From NCBI GenBank assembly GCA_029990175.1, contig JARKIP010000005.1, forward strand, positions 33,241,501 through 33,305,500: 64,000 bases of DNA, written 5' to 3'. Positions 17,426-29,521 of this stretch are shown piece by piece. Source of the stretch: Petunia secreta (taxonomy: Eukaryota > Streptophyta > Magnoliopsida > Solanales > Solanaceae). The notes below the pieces were generated by a model. That model made no database searches. It was given only the letters and a program-made list of their open reading frames with translations, and was not told the DNA's origin. The stretch's first letter is position 1. Every line of letters starts with the position of its first letter. The position numbers and the translations under genes were made by a program.

Positions 17426-19413
17426 ATGGCTACTGAAGGAGACAAGGCTGTGCCCGAGATTACTTTAGCCGATCTCTTGGCTGAAATAAGGGCAATGGGC
17501 GCACGAATTGAGAATATTGAAAATTCAGCTAGTACTCAAAAGAATGCCGGGGAAGGAACTAGTGATGGTTCGACTGTGAAGCCTGAACAATTTGCTGAAA
17601 TAGCTCGTCGACAAGAGTTGAGAGAAAGAGATGCTCGTAATTTGAGAACCTTGGGCATTCCCCAGGGTAATGTACCACCATTGATGCCAGCCCGGAGAAA
17701 CATAGCACCCGCGGGGAAATAAGAGCAGCCCGTGAGGATTATCAACCCGAGCTAGGGGAATATGGCGATGATGATTTTGGGCAGCAAGAACCAAGGGTAA
17801 GACAAGCATATGGGGGCCGTGGTAATGTGAGACACCGTGGCTTTGGTCGAGGTCCTAGAGGGGGCTTTGGGGGCTATGGTGGAAGGAATTTAGAGCCTGA
17901 CTTTGATGAGTATGCTGATTATTATGAGGGGTATCCCGAACCAGCCCGTGGTGCTCGTGAGAGTGGTCTAAATAGTGTCAAGGTTACCATTCCCGCATTC
18001 AAGGGAACTAGTGATCCTGACAAGTTCTTAGAGTGGAGGCATCAAGTTGAGAGGATTCTTGATATTAATGACATGACTGAGGAGAAGAAAGCTACCTATG
18101 CCATTGCAGCCTTTGAGTCCTATGCTTCTACTTGGTGGGACGCCGAGAAACGATCTAGAACAAGACACAATCAGCCTGCGCGCATAACTTGGACAGAATT
18201 GAAACAAGTAATGACCCGGAAGTATGTCAATCCAAAACACAAACAAGAGCAACTTCGGAGGTTATATGACTTGAAACAAGGGCTGAAATCTGTTGAAGAA
18301 TATCATGATGAATTTGAGAAGATTAGGCTATCACTTGACATGGAAGAAGAAGAAGAGGACGAGGCTATCATACGGTTCAAGAATGGGCTGAATCGTGACA
18401 TATCTAATCAGTTGAGGCTACACACTTTCTTGACTCTTTATGATGCATTGCTAGCTGCCATTGAAGCCGAGAAGATGATTAAAGAGGAGAAGGCAGCCCG
18501 TTATAGGGGTAGTTCTACTTCTACTCCTATGAGCCGAAACAAGGAGTGGAGGACACCAAGTACCGGGGGAGCAAGTGTGGGCCGTGATGTGCAGAAATCA
18601 GCGGACAAAATGACGCCAAAAAGTGATCCTAAGGGGTCGGGAGGTATTTCTAAAACTCAGCTTAATACTCCTAGTGCTTCCTCTTTTAAATGTCATAAAT
18701 GTCAAGGCTATGGGCATTTTGCAAAGGATTGTCCTACGCGAAAAACCATGCTTATTCTTGATGATGGTACTGTCCGTGAGGCGGAGAGTGATGAGGAGAT
18801 TGAGGGAGATGAGGGAGCTGATTTAGTTGAGTGTGAGGAAGATGTAGTGGAAGATGAGAGTGTGAACATGTTTTTAGTGGTGCGTAGGAATTTGAGCGCA
18901 ATGAGTGTAGAAGAAGAGGGAGATGTGCAGCGTGAGAACTTGTTTCATGCTAGATGTAGGGTGAGGGGAAAGGTGTGCTCTATGATAATTGATTCGGGTA
19001 GTTGCACTAATGTAGTGAGTCAGACGTTGGTGACTCAACTTAAGCTGCCCACAATTAAGCATCCCCATCCCTATAAGCTGCAATGGTTGAGTGAGTGTGG
19101 TGAGTATAATGTCTCTAAAACTTTCAATATTTCTGACTTAACTCCTTGTGTTGCAGGTAATGCCGCTTTGAGAGATGATGATGGCGCGATTTCGAGGACG
19201 AAATCTTCTCAAGAAGGGGAGAATGATGCAGTCCAGCCTGATCAAGCTATGTTCGTGCCTTCAAGACCATTCACGAGGAGCCAAGCTAAGGAGCTTCATG
19301 ATGCTCACTTGATGGTGATGGTGAGCCATGATTGTGCAAGTGTTGAGGAAGGGAGGCGTATGTTAAAAGAGCCTTTTGATTCATTGGTTAGCATTGGAGA
19401 AGGGGCGTTCTAG
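17426..19413 (+). pseudogene. gag: gag-protease fragment fused to integrase C-terminus in B
   Basis: ATG 17426 begins MATEGDKAVPEITLADLL. The first frame stops at 17722; a single frameshift near 17700 moves reading to the frame of 17827-19413 (GGFGGYGGRN and on). Gag core (STWWDAEKRSRTR, FKNGLNRDISNQLRLH), zinc knuckle CHKCQGYGHFAKDCP and the start of retropepsin (MIIDSGSCTNVVS) follow. At LQWLSECGE the sequence jumps to the extreme end of integrase (YNVSKTFNISDL, ISRTKSSQEGEND) and runs into the LTR-encoded TRSQAK tail. The join falls on tggtgagt, which other copies have both at the PR site and at the integrase site, so it is a deletion by microhomology. No RT, RNase H or integrase core remains. 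Confidence 0.9.
19211..19223 (+). other. Polypurine tract of B
   Basis: AAGAAGGGGAGAA directly before the 3' LTR. Confidence 0.85.
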
Positions 19414-19908
19414 AAGAATGCTTGGCGCGTGGAGGGCTCGTTTCTTAGCCTTAATGCGCTGTATTTTTTAGCACTTTTTCATGCTTTTGCGTAGCTAGAC
19501 TTATTTATTTTATGGTGCTTATTTAGCCCTGCGTGGCTATTGACATTTAGCCCACTTGGGGGCTATTTCTTTACCTTTTAGGCGTGTGAGGCTCACCTAT
19601 ATAAGCCTAACACTTAGTTTATTTTTCAGCACCTTACACATTATTAAAAACAAACGCAGCTTTTTGCTAAACCTAGTACATGTTGGAAAACTTGTTCTTT
19701 TTGAGTGAAATTCAATTGAACTTGTTCCTTTCCATTGATCATTCAACTTTCAATTCCTAGTTGTCTTGAGGGTTGTTGCATAGAATAGGTCCTCCTTGGC
19801 TTCATCAAGAAGGTAAGTAGACTAGTTCCTACTTGCAATTCTTGGTAGATCATTGAGTGTCTTTCTTTTTATCCTTTATTTTTGTTTTTCGTTGTTAATC
19901 TTGCATCA
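19224..19908 (+). repeat. 3' LTR of B (685 bp)
   Basis: Pairs with 15480-16163, with about three differences. Confidence 0.94.
19598..19604 (+). promoter_or_regulatory. TATA box, B 3' LTR
   Basis: TATATAA, same place as in the 5' LTR. Confidence 0.7.
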
Positions 19909-21941
19909 GGGCTAGTCTCAACAACCGACTTAGCCTTTGCCACTTCTCTCAACTCCCGCATCCGCTTGTAATCATCGCTCACTTGTTTGGGAGTCATAGG
20001 TTGGAGCACAAACTTTTTCCCCTCATGCGTCACCGTATAGGTGTTGGCATGACCATTATGAACCACACGTCGATCAAATTGCCAAGGCCTACCAAAGAGT
20101 AGGTGGCATGCTTGCATAGGCACAACATCGAACATGTGTTCATCCACATAGTTCCCAATCTTGAACTTGATCAAACATTGCTTAACTACCCTCAACTCAC
20201 CACACTCACTAAGCCATTGAAGCCTATAAGGATTTGGGTGTTTCAAGGTAGGTATTTTCAATTGGGTAACTAGTGTTTGGCTAATGACATTAGCACAACT
20301 TCCCGAGTCAATGATCATAGAGCAAATGAGACCCATGACTCGGCATTTGGAATGAAAAAGATTCTCTCGTTGTAAGGTCTCAACATCCTCCACACACATG
20401 GCTCCTAGACTCCTCCTCACAACAAGGAAGGCATGGGCGTCATCATCTTCGATCATAGTAATCTCCCCTTCATCTCCCTCATCCTCATCACCCTCTACTC
20501 CCTCTTCTTCCTCGGGCTCACTATCTTGCTCATAGACCAAGTCACCAACAAGAACCATAGTTTTTCGAGTAGGGCAATCTTTAGAGAGATGACCATATCC
20601 CTTACACTTAAAGCATTGAGTAGAAGAAGAGATTGGATTACTCAATTGAGTTCTAGAGTTACCTCCCACGGGTTGTGTCGACCTTTCAAAAGGCTTTTTC
20701 ACTTCCTTGCTAGCACTTGCACCACTTGCACTTGGGAATTTGGCATTAGTTGTAGGAGACTTCCAATCCTTTGGCTTGTTCAATGGAGTAATAGCATTAC
20801 TCTTGTAGCGAAGGGATTTCTCCTCTTTGAGCCACTTCTCGGCTTCAACCGCATCCTCAAATAGCTTGTAGTGATCATTGTACTTGTGAAACTTCAAAAG
20901 TGAAGCTATGTCTCGGTTTAAGCCCCCTTTGAAACGGATCATGGCCGTCTCATTGTCTTCCTCATCCAAGTCTAGAGTCATCCGGACTTGTTCAAACTCA
21001 TTGAAGTACTCCCCAACCGACTTGGAACCTTGTTTCAATTCATAGAGACGCTTTTGTTGGTCCACTCGGTATTGGTTAGTCAAGTACTTTTCATCCATCA
21101 CACGGATCAACTCATCCCAAGTAAGATTAAGAACCATCCCCATCCTCCTTCTATTCCTCTTTACCGACTCCCACCATGTAGAAGCAAAGGACTCAAAGGT
21201 AGAGATAGCATACTTAGTCTTCTTCACTTCGGGCATGTCATTGGTGTCAAATATACGTTCCATGGACAACTTCCAATCAATGTACTCCACCGGATCACTA
21301 CTCCCTTTGAAAGGAGGAATAGTAATCTTCACACTATTAAGATTGTTGTTGTTGTCACGTCCCCCACGGAATGGCTCCGGTTGGCCCCCATAGTGGTCTT
21401 CATTCACACCATACCCCCTCCTTGCATTCCCTCCAACAAATCCCATAGGTGGCCCTCGACCTCGGCCCCTACCTCGATCCACATTACGACCCCAATTCAT
21501 ACCACGTCTTGGTTGAAAGTGATCATCAAAACCATACACATCGTCACCATAATCAACTTCCTCCCCTTCTTGAGCTTCATCGACTTGCTCAAGAGGTTGC
21601 ACGTTTCGGATGGGTCTTGGTAATGGGTTGTGTCTTGGGGGATTATCCAAGATACGGGGAATGCCCGTTCGTTCAACTCTCTCTCGATCTTCCTTTACCC
21701 GTTGTTGATTGAGCAATTCAACAACTTGCTCCGGGGTAAAGGTAGGGCTACTCGAGCCTTCACCGGTCTCAATTTGGACACTCGGGGTCCCCTTTTCATT
21801 TGGGACACTCGGGGTCCCTTGGTCTCCTTGGGTGCTTGAGGCACCCTTTTCAAGTGACTCAATCCTTTGAGTCATAACATCCATCTTGGCAAGAAGGCTA
21901 GCCAAGGCCTCCTTGATGAAATCTTTACCTTCGTTGGCCAT
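19909..21941 (-). CDS. gag: gag-protease of D1, open but cut off from pol by B
   Basis: ATG at 21941 (MANEGKDFIKEALASLLAKM); an upstream TTG extension is unlikely because the ATG follows the conserved GTAGGTACA junction. Contains the GTPSV repeat, a Gly/Arg-rich segment, capsid core (ASTWWESVKRNRRR, FKGGLNRDIASLLKFH), zinc knuckle CFKCKGYGHLSKDCP, a Glu/Asp-rich linker and retropepsin with MIIDSGSCANVIS and LLFGRPWQFDR. The frame is uninterrupted up to KSVVETSP, where B is inserted; without B it would continue into pol at 15474 (LSKSLVAIPP). Gag packages the RNA and PR cuts the polyprotein. Confidence 0.9.
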
Positions 21942-23015
21942 TGTACCTACAAAGAAAAGAAACAAGAGTTAGTTAAAACACCTCACTCACTCCCTCACTT
22001 GTGTTCACTCGGATCACTCGTATGGTGGTGATGGCTATTTCACTCTTGCTTGAACTCAAAGCTTCACGAAGTTGAATAGTAAACCTAAACCTAATCACTC
22101 GACTCAAAAGCCAAATGTACTCCGGGGTGAGTGGAGTTAATAGGACTCGATTGGAACGCTAAGCACTTTGAGTGAGGACTTGAGTCAAAGGCACTACGGG
22201 TCTTCTTTGAGTTCTAGTCTCCGTTCTAAGGCACGATGATCCTAGTAGCTTGAAGTAATTAGTACTAATCGAGTAAGATTATACTCTAATAATACTAATT
22301 AGAAGCAATGCAAACAACAAAACAAGCGAACCTAGAAGAAACTACCTGATTCCCAACTTTCAGAAAAGTAGGCGCCCCACCTGTTTGGACTAGGTGGTCC
22401 GCCTGGTGACTGCAGTGGGGAGTAGGCGGTCAGCCTACTCTGAGTAGGCGGTCCGCCTCTGTAAAATCCAGAGAGCAAGCAAAAATCAGGCGGTCCGCCC
22501 GTTTTGCTAGGCGCTCCGCCTACTACAAGTTCCAGCACAGTTCAAACACGATTTTCTTGGTTTTGCTCCCAAAAATTCATCAATCCACACGTTGTGTTAG
22601 CAATTCAAAGGTACCCCAATGTTGTTTCAAGCACAGAGATCAAACCCCAGTCAATTTTATCAAACCCCAATCAAAGTTCAACATTCCACCATGTTCATCA
22701 TGTTCATAGCTAGGGTTTCAAAATTTTCAAATTCTTCAAGGGTTTCAAATTTTCAATCCTTGTGTTTCTACTTCAAATTCAATGCTCAGGGTACCAAAAG
22801 AACGGGTTTCCAACAAGGAACAAACCCCAATATCAATCAAGCAATGGGTCCAACAAACCAAGATTCTATGATCAAATTTTTGTGTTTTTGAACCTTTTCT
22901 ATTTTTTTTGTGTTTTCTTCTTTTTCTTCAACAACAAATAAGAACCTAAGATAGAAACCAACCTAGGCACGAAGAATCAAGGGTCGGGGGTTTGTAGAAA
23001 CAAAACCCGAGCCTT
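21942..23015 (-). other. Untranslated leader of D1
   Basis: Collinear with the D2 leader. Palindrome cluster 22371-22523. No gene seen. Confidence 0.8.
22371..22523. repeat. AGGCG-N3-CGCCT palindrome cluster, D1 leader
   Basis: Seven or eight perfect and decayed units, centres ccc, gtc and ctc, for example AGGCGGTCCGCCT near 22445. Confidence 0.85.
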
Positions 23016-23027
23016 GCTCTGATACCA
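23016..23027 (-). other. Primer-binding site of D1
   Basis: Reverse complement TGGTATCAGAGC, three bases from the LTR. Confidence 0.93.
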
Positions 23028-23345
23028 AGATGATAAGAATCAAAAACGAAACGCGGAAATAAAGATAAAGAGCGAGACACTACTCGAACTCCCTACGAAG
23101 TAACTATGGAGAACTCGTTCCATAGTACCCTCGTATCGGTGTCAAGGAGGACCTACACTATGCAACTACCCTCGAGTCACACTTGGGACTCGCAAAAAGA
23201 ATGATCGGGTTTTCGGTTCAAGACTCAACTAGGTTCCACTAGTGAATTCAAGCAACCAAGAGAAGGGTTTCTTCAATAAAGAGATAAACTCTATTCATCA
23301 TTCATATAATTCAAGGTAGACTAAGGTTTGAATAGGTTTGTGAAG

Positions 23346-23353
23346 TATTTATA
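23346..23353 (-). promoter_or_regulatory. TATA box, D1 LTR
   Basis: TATAAATA on the minus strand. Confidence 0.7.
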
Positions 23354-23482
23354 GACTTCACTTACATGTAATGAAAGCTCAAAAATACCCCCAAAGTGGG
23401 TTAAAACAATAAAGGCCTCATAGGGCTATAGTTGTCCAAAACATAGCAAATAAACTAGGAATTCCGCACCCTTCAGCTCACT

Positions 23483-23661
23483 AGGCGCCCCAAGTAGGCG
23501 CCCATCCTAATGGAGTAGGCGGTCAGCCTACGTGGAGTGGGCGGCCAGCCCCTTTAGAGTAGGCGGTCTGCCCGTTTTACAGAGGCGGTCCGCCTAGAGG
23601 AAATCCAGAGAGTGATAAAAAACTAGGCGGCCGGCCTAGTTGAGTAGGCGGTCCGCCTGGT
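23483..23661. repeat. AGGCG-N3-CGCCT palindrome cluster, D1 LTR (U3)
   Basis: About eight units with centres ccc, gtc and decayed forms. Upstream of TATA in the sense of transcription. Confidence 0.85.
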
Positions 23662-23993
23662 GCTGTGGCCTCTTGAGTTGCTTCCAAAAGTGCTCCGGAT
23701 GCCTCGACAAGTGTACTAGAAGGTCCTCCATCCATGGCGCACCAGAGCATAGTCTTCAAGTCGCTCCCGAGGCCTTCTTCCATACCCTTCCATATCAAGT
23801 TGATGAGACCCAAACCCCCACAAGACCATTCACACGGAGTCAAGCTAAGGAGATCCAAGGAGTACATATACACTTGGTGAGGAAGGGCCTTGAAGAAGTG
23901 AGGAAGGGCCTTGAAGAAGGAAGCGACTGGAAGCCATTCCGGGTGCTCAAGCTAGGCCTCACGCATAAGGAAGAAGAGAGCCCAGCAGAGCCA

Positions 23994-24183
23994 GGCGCCC
24001 CGCCTGAGCCAGGCGCCCCGCCTGGCAAGCTCACTGCCTAAGGGCTGAAAAGTGCCCAGGCGCCCTACCTGGCCAGGCGCCCCGCCTAGCTGAAGGCCAA
24101 GCCAGGCGCCCCGCCTAGCCAGGCGCCCAGCCTAGCTTCAGCATGTTCCAGGCGCCCCTCCCAGCCCCAGGCGCCCCTCCTAG
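23994..24183. repeat. Palindrome cluster, C1 5' LTR (U3)
   Basis: About nine units, mostly AGGCGCCCCGCCT and AGGCGCCCCTCC variants, 100 bp upstream of the TATA box. Confidence 0.88.
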
Positions 24184-24283
24184 CTGCTGAACTTATGTTT
24201 CTTTACTATTTTGCCCTACGTGGCTTATTTGATGAACCTTATTAGTAAGGGCATTTAAGTCTTTGTGCAAGCTTGGTAAACAC

Positions 24284-24291
24284 TATAAATA
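24284..24291 (+). promoter_or_regulatory. TATA box, C1 5' LTR
   Basis: TATAAATA; expected promoter of C1 genomic RNA. Confidence 0.75.
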
Positions 24292-24610
24292 GCCAAGTCT
24301 AGCCTATTTACACTTAGTTTATGATATTGGATGAATGTTAAACATTGAACATGAGCATGGCTCTTGGTATTGAATGAAACCCTTTGATTTAGGACTTGTA
24401 GTTCTTCTAGCGGATCTAGATGAATACTTTTCCTCTCCGACCATTCTACTTGCGTGCTCGCGTTACCTCGAGGGTAGTTGCATAGCGTAGGTGTTCTTGT
24501 CCTTCTCTCGGGGTGTAACGGAACAAGTTCTCCGTTGCTACTTGGGATTAGAGATCGAGTTACGTCTCGTTCTTATCTTTTTACTTTCCGCATTTTGATT
24601 CTCATCAGTT

Positions 24611-24622
24611 TGGTATCAGAGC
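24611..24622 (+). other. Primer-binding site of C1
   Basis: TGGTATCAGAGC, three bases after the 5' LTR. Confidence 0.95.
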
Positions 24623-25682
24623 AAGGCTCGGGTTTTGTTTCTACAAACCCCCGACCCTTGATTCTTCGTGCCTAGTATCTTCTTTTAGTTTTTCTTGTTG
24701 TTGAAGTTATTAGAAAGGTTTGCAAAAAAATTGAAAAAAAATTGAAAAAATACAAAAATTTGGTGTAACTTGTTGATTTGGATGATTTGTGATATGGGTG
24801 TTATGGATTCTTGATCGTGATTGAATTCCCGTTACTTGGGTACCAAAATTGTTGGAATTGGTGAAGTTTGAAAAATTGAAACCCCAAAACCCCTTAAACC
24901 CTTGAAGAACTTGTTCTTGATGAATTTTGGCTTGATTCTTGGGTTGGATTGATGTTTGATTGGAAACTTGTTATTGGGGACTGATCTTCATCGAAAAACA
25001 AACAATTCGGTACCAATTTTGTGGGATTTGAACATGTATAACACCTACTTTGATGAATCACAATCCAATTTGAAAACCCTTTGTTAAACCCTTGTGTTCT
25101 TGAGTTCTTGAGATTGAACCTTGATTTGATTGATTGATTGCTTGAAAATTTGATTGGGTTTTGTTAAGGAAGATCAGAAACAACTTTGGGTATCTTTGGA
25201 TTGTGAAAACAAGTTGAAAACATCGGATTTGAGGCTTGAAAATCGACTTGAAACGAGTTTGGAACGAGTTGGAAAAGGCTTCAGGCCAGGCGCCCCGCCT
25301 AAGCCAGGCGCCCCGCCTGACTTGGCTACTGCCTAAGTCCAAGGCGCCCCGCCTAGACCCAGGCGCCCCGCCTGAAATACAGCACAGACTAGGCGCGCCA
25401 CCTAAGTTTCAGGCGCCCCTCCTGAGTGCTGAAGGTATTGTTTCGGGTAGATTTTCGTAGGTATTTCCCTTTGTTTGATAACATAACATCTAGTTAGTAC
25501 TAATTTGAGTAACCGATCTACTTGAATAGTGCTAACCCTTTAATTGCTTTTAAGTGATTCGTGCCTAGCAAGGAGAGTAGATTTCTAAGGAAAAGCGTAG
25601 AATCTTTTAACTCAAGTCCTCATTTCAAAGTGCCTAGCGTTCATTGAGTCCCATTCATTCCACTCACCCCGGAGTGTGCGTG
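24623..25682 (+). other. Untranslated leader of C1, first part
   Basis: Interrupted by A2 and resumes at 39190-39360. Collinear with the C2 leader. No gene seen. Confidence 0.82.
25283..25425. repeat. AGGCG-N3-CGCCT palindrome cluster, C1 leader
   Basis: Six units, mostly with centre ccc; mirrors 10208-10352 in C2. Confidence 0.87.
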
Positions 25683-26435
25683 TGGTGCAATGCAATTCCC
25701 GAAGGGATTGTTAGCACAAACGCGGAAGAACAAACAAAGGATAAAAGATAGAAGCAAGACAAAACTTGCTTCTTTCGAAAGAACAGTGAGGAACCTGTCT
25801 CAAAGCTCAATCGAAAGGAGTACAAGGATCACCTATACTATGCAACAATCCTCAAGAGAACATTGCCTCTTGCAAACTGAATGATCAAGAGGAATGTTCA
25901 ATCGGACTAACCGAAAGCCACAAGTCCTTAAAAGCCCTCACCGGGGTTTTGCTCACGACGGAGACAAGAAGAAATGTGCTCGGCACTTTCATTCAATTCA
26001 TCAATGTTCAAAAACTAGGTACTTATAATGAAAGGAAACAGTGTTTATATAGGATATACTAAGGGTAAACTAGTAAATAGGTCACAGTTGACCAATAGGA
26101 ATAAGCCACGCAGGGCTGAGTTAAAAATGTGTTCGGCAGACTTTGACTTCGGTAAGCCTTGGCTTCGGTTCTCGATTGTCTGCTCGAACACACACTTGTT
26201 GCCTTCGGACGCTCAATTGTCTTCGAGCTCCTTGTCCTCGGTCACTTTGCCATCGGGCTCAAATCTGAAGATAATGCCTTCGGTTCTTGAGCTCGGCCAC
26301 TCAGCTTTGGAGCAATTGTTTTCCTTCGGCCAGGCTAAGTGAACGTGCACATCGTGCAGCAGCTTGGCTTGGCTTCTTGTCATCGGTCTCCTCGGTGGAT
26401 CGAACACTTGATCAGCACGTGTTCGGGCTGCATCA
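25683..26435 (-). repeat. 3' LTR of A2 (753 bp)
   Basis: Starts TGATGCAGCCC at 26435 and ends CACCA at 25683. Confidence 0.94.
26044..26051 (-). promoter_or_regulatory. TATA box, A2 3' LTR
   Basis: TATATAAA on the minus strand. Confidence 0.68.
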
Positions 26436-28751
26436 TCCTCCCCTTCTTGAGAAGATTTCGTCCTCGAAATCAAGCCCTCCTCGTCCTCCGAAGTTGGACC
26501 TACAACACAAGGAACTAAGTCAGCAACATTAAAGGTGTTGGACACGTTATACTCACCAGGGAGGTCGATCACGTAGGCATTGTTGTTGATCTTGGTCAAC
26601 ACTTGAAATGGACCATCCCCTCGAGGAGCCAACTTTCCTTTCCTTTGGTTCGGGAAGCGTTCCTTTCGGAAGTGAACCCAAACCCAATCTCCCTTCTTTA
26701 ATTCCAACTTTTTTCGCCCCTTGTTTTTCTTTATGGCAACCTTTGCATAGGCCTCCTCGAGGTTCTTCTTCACCTTTGCATGCAATTCGATCAAGGCAGC
26801 TGCTCGTCGAGTACCTTCAAAATCAAGAACAGAATCTCGAGGCAATGGGGTTAAATCAAGTGGAATCAAAGGATTAAAGCCATACACACATTCAAACGGG
26901 GTCATGTTGATCATTCGATGCACCGTTCGATTGTATGCAAACTCCATCATGGGCAAACGATCAGCCCACTTTCCAACCTTCCCTTTGGTCATTGCCCGAA
27001 GCAACGATCCCAAGGTTCGGTTAACTACCTCGGTCTGTCCATCAGTCTGAGGATGGTGAGACGTCGAGAATAGTAGCTTGGTGCCGAGGGCACCCCACAA
27101 ACACTTCCAAAAATGACTCAAGAACTTCGAGTCTCGATCACTCACAATAGTACGAGGTACACCATGCAATTTTAACACGTTAGAAACAAACAATGTAGCT
27201 ACATGCTGTGCATCATCACACTTTTTGCAAGGAATAAAGTGAGCCATTTTTGAAAAACGGTCAACCACAACGAAGATGCTATCATGTCCTCCCCCCGACC
27301 TCGGTAACCCCAAGACAAAGTCCATGGATATATCAACCCAAGGTCGATCAGGCACGGGCAACGGGGTGTACAATCCATGAGGGTTGGACTTCGATTTTGC
27401 TTTCTTGCAAACGAGACAAGCGTTGCAAAGCTTTTCCACATCTCGTCGCATTTTGGGCCAATGGAACTGCTCGGTCAAGATACCAAGAGTTTTATCGACA
27501 CCGAAGTGTCCCATCAGTCCACCTGAGTGAGCTTCTCGAACCAAGAGCTCTCTCCACGATGACACTGGCACACAAACCCTCCCATTTTTGAAGAGGTAGC
27601 CATCATGCCACTGATATTTCTCAACCTTTCGGCCACTCAAGATTGCGTCTCGAACACATTTCAGCTTGGGATCGTCCTCGTACATCGACTTGATGCTTTC
27701 GAATCCCATGAGCCTAGAGGCGAGAGTGGTCGCTAAGGCAAATTTCCTTGATAGCGCATCGGCCACAACATTATCTTTTCCCTTTTTGTAATGAATTACA
27801 TAGGGAAAGCTTTCAATAAATTCAACCCACTTGGCATGTCTTCAATTCAATTTCTCCTGACCTCGGAGATGTTTCAAAGATTCATGATCACTTTTGATCA
27901 CAAATTCTCGAGGCCACAAATAATGCTGCCAATGGGCGAGTGCTCGAACGAGGGCATACAGTTCCTTGTCATACGTTGAGTAATTCAAGGTTGCACCCTT
28001 AAGCTTTTCGCTGAAGTAAGCGATTGGCTTCGATTCTTGCATCAGCACTCCTCCGATCCCAACTCCAGACGCATCACACTCGACTTCGAATGCTTTGCCG
28101 AAGTCAGGGAGTTGCAACAACGGGGCAGAACAAAGCCTCCGCTTCAACTCTTGGAAAGCCCTCTCTTGGGACTCTCCCCACACAAATGGATTGTCTTTCT
28201 TCACCAGCTCGGTTAAAGGAGCTGCCACGGTGCTAAAGTCACGAACAAACCTTCGGTAAAAGCTAGCTAAGCCATGGAAGCTACGAACTTGTGATACCGA
28301 GGTTGGAGTTGGCCAATCTTTGATGGCTTCGACTTTTGATTCGTCGACTTCGACACCATTAGCACTGACAACAAATCCAAGAAAGACTACACGATCGACA
28401 CCAAAGGCGCATTTCTTGAAGTTGGCATACAACTTCTCTTCTCGAAGCTTTTCAAGTACTTGCCTTAGGTGGTCGACATGTTCATCCACGGTTCTGCTAT
28501 AAACAAGTATGTCATCGAAATAAACGACAACAAACTTATTTATGAACGGTTTGAGCACATGGTTCATCAATCGCATGAATGTGCTCGGTGCATTGGATAA
28601 GCCAAAAGGCATCACCAACCATTCATAGAGACCGAATTTGGTCTTGAATGCGGTTTTCCACTCGTCCCCGGGTTTCATTCGGATCTGATGGTAACCGGAC
28701 CTGAGGTCTATCTTCGAAAAACATGAAGAACCACTTAACTCATCTAGCATG
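26213..28751 (-). pseudogene. pol: RT, RNase H and integrase of A2
   Basis: Continues from 36270 across A1. RT core with [11 protein letters not shown] and [13 protein letters not shown]; RNase H with [12 protein letters not shown] and [17 protein letters not shown]; integrase with [49 protein letters not shown] and the C-terminal GDGPF and INNNAYVIDLP. One nonsense codon at 27844-27842 (TGA where A1 has CGA, in [10 protein letters not shown]) separates RNase H from integrase. The frame then runs through ISRTKSSQEGEDD and the PPT into the 3' LTR (RRPMTRSQAK) and stops at 26213. The RT and integrase catalytic residues are all present. Confidence 0.92.
26436..26448 (-). other. Polypurine tract of A2
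   Basis: AAGAAGGGGAGGA on the minus strand against the 3' LTR. Confidence 0.88.
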
Positions 28752-29506
28752 TGATGCAGCCCGATCACGTGCTGATCAAGTGATCGATCCACCGAGGAGA
28801 CCGATGACAAGAAACCAAGCCAAGCTGCTGCACGATGTGCACGTCCACTTAGCCTGGCCGAAGGAAAACAATTGCTCCGAAGCTGAGTGGCCGAGCTCAA
28901 GAATCGAAGGCATTATTTTCAGATTTGAGCCCGAAGGCAATGTGACCGAGGACAATGAGCTCGAAGACAATTGAGCGTCCGAAGGCAACAAGTGTGTGTT
29001 CGAGCAGACAATCGAGAACCGAAGCCAAGGCTTACCGAAGTCAAAGTCTGCCGAACACATTTTAACTCAGCCCTGCGTGGCTTATTCCTATTGGTCAATT
29101 GTGACCTATTTACTAGTTTACCCTTAGTATTTCCTATATAAACACTGTTTCCTTTCATTGTAATGAGCTAGTTTTTTTGAATATTAATGAATTGAATGAA
29201 AGTGCCGAGCACATTTCTTCTTGTCTCCGTCGTGAGCAAAACCCCGGTGAGGGCTTTTAAGGACTTGTGGCTTTCGGTTAGTCCGATTGAACATTCCTCT
29301 TGATCATTCAGTTTGCAAGAGGCAATGTTCTCTTGAGGATTGTTGCATAGTATAGGTGATCCTTGTATCCCTTTTGACTGAGCTTTGAGACAGGTTCCTC
29401 ACTGTTCTTTCGAAAGAAGCAAGTTTTGTCTTGCTTTTATCTCTATCTTTATTGTTTGTCCTTCCGCGTTTGTGCTAGCAAACCCTTCGGGAATTGCATT
29501 GCACCA
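28752..29506 (+). repeat. 5' LTR of A1 (755 bp)
   Basis: TGATGCAGCCC start, GCACCA end. No palindrome cluster. Confidence 0.96.
29135..29142 (+). promoter_or_regulatory. TATA box, A1 5' LTR
   Basis: TATATAAA; expected promoter of A1 RNA. Confidence 0.75.
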
Positions 29507-29509
29507 TCT

Positions 29510-29521
29510 TGGTATCAGAGC
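29510..29521 (+). other. Primer-binding site of A1
   Basis: TGGTATCAGAGC, three bases after the LTR. Confidence 0.95.

Larger units (their letters stand above)
15480..19908 (+). mobile_element. Element B, internally deleted retrotransposon (4.4 kb)
   Basis: 5' LTR 15480-16163, PBS 16166-16178, leader, gag from 17426, fused gag-PR/integrase end, PPT 19211-19223, 3' LTR 19224-19908. TSD GGGCT at 15475-15479 and 19909-19913. RT, RNase H and nearly all of integrase are missing. The LTRs differ at only about three positions, so insertion is recent. Confidence 0.94.
23031..23800 (-). repeat. 5' LTR of D1, main part (770 of 841 bp)
   Basis: Family D LTR interrupted by C1. It continues at 45018-45088, and the outer boundary at 45088 is exact (TGATAAG on the minus strand). 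Confidence 0.92.
23801..24607 (+). repeat. 5' LTR of C1 (807 bp)
   Basis: TGATGAGA start, TCTCATCA end (8-bp inverted termini). One 18-bp palindrome unit more than the 3' LTR. Confidence 0.95.

Noticed and set aside
24611..24622. Sequences matching the 3' end of initiator tRNA-Met
   Set aside because: Only 12 bases match and they lie 2-3 bp from LTR ends; they are primer-binding sites, not tRNA genes.
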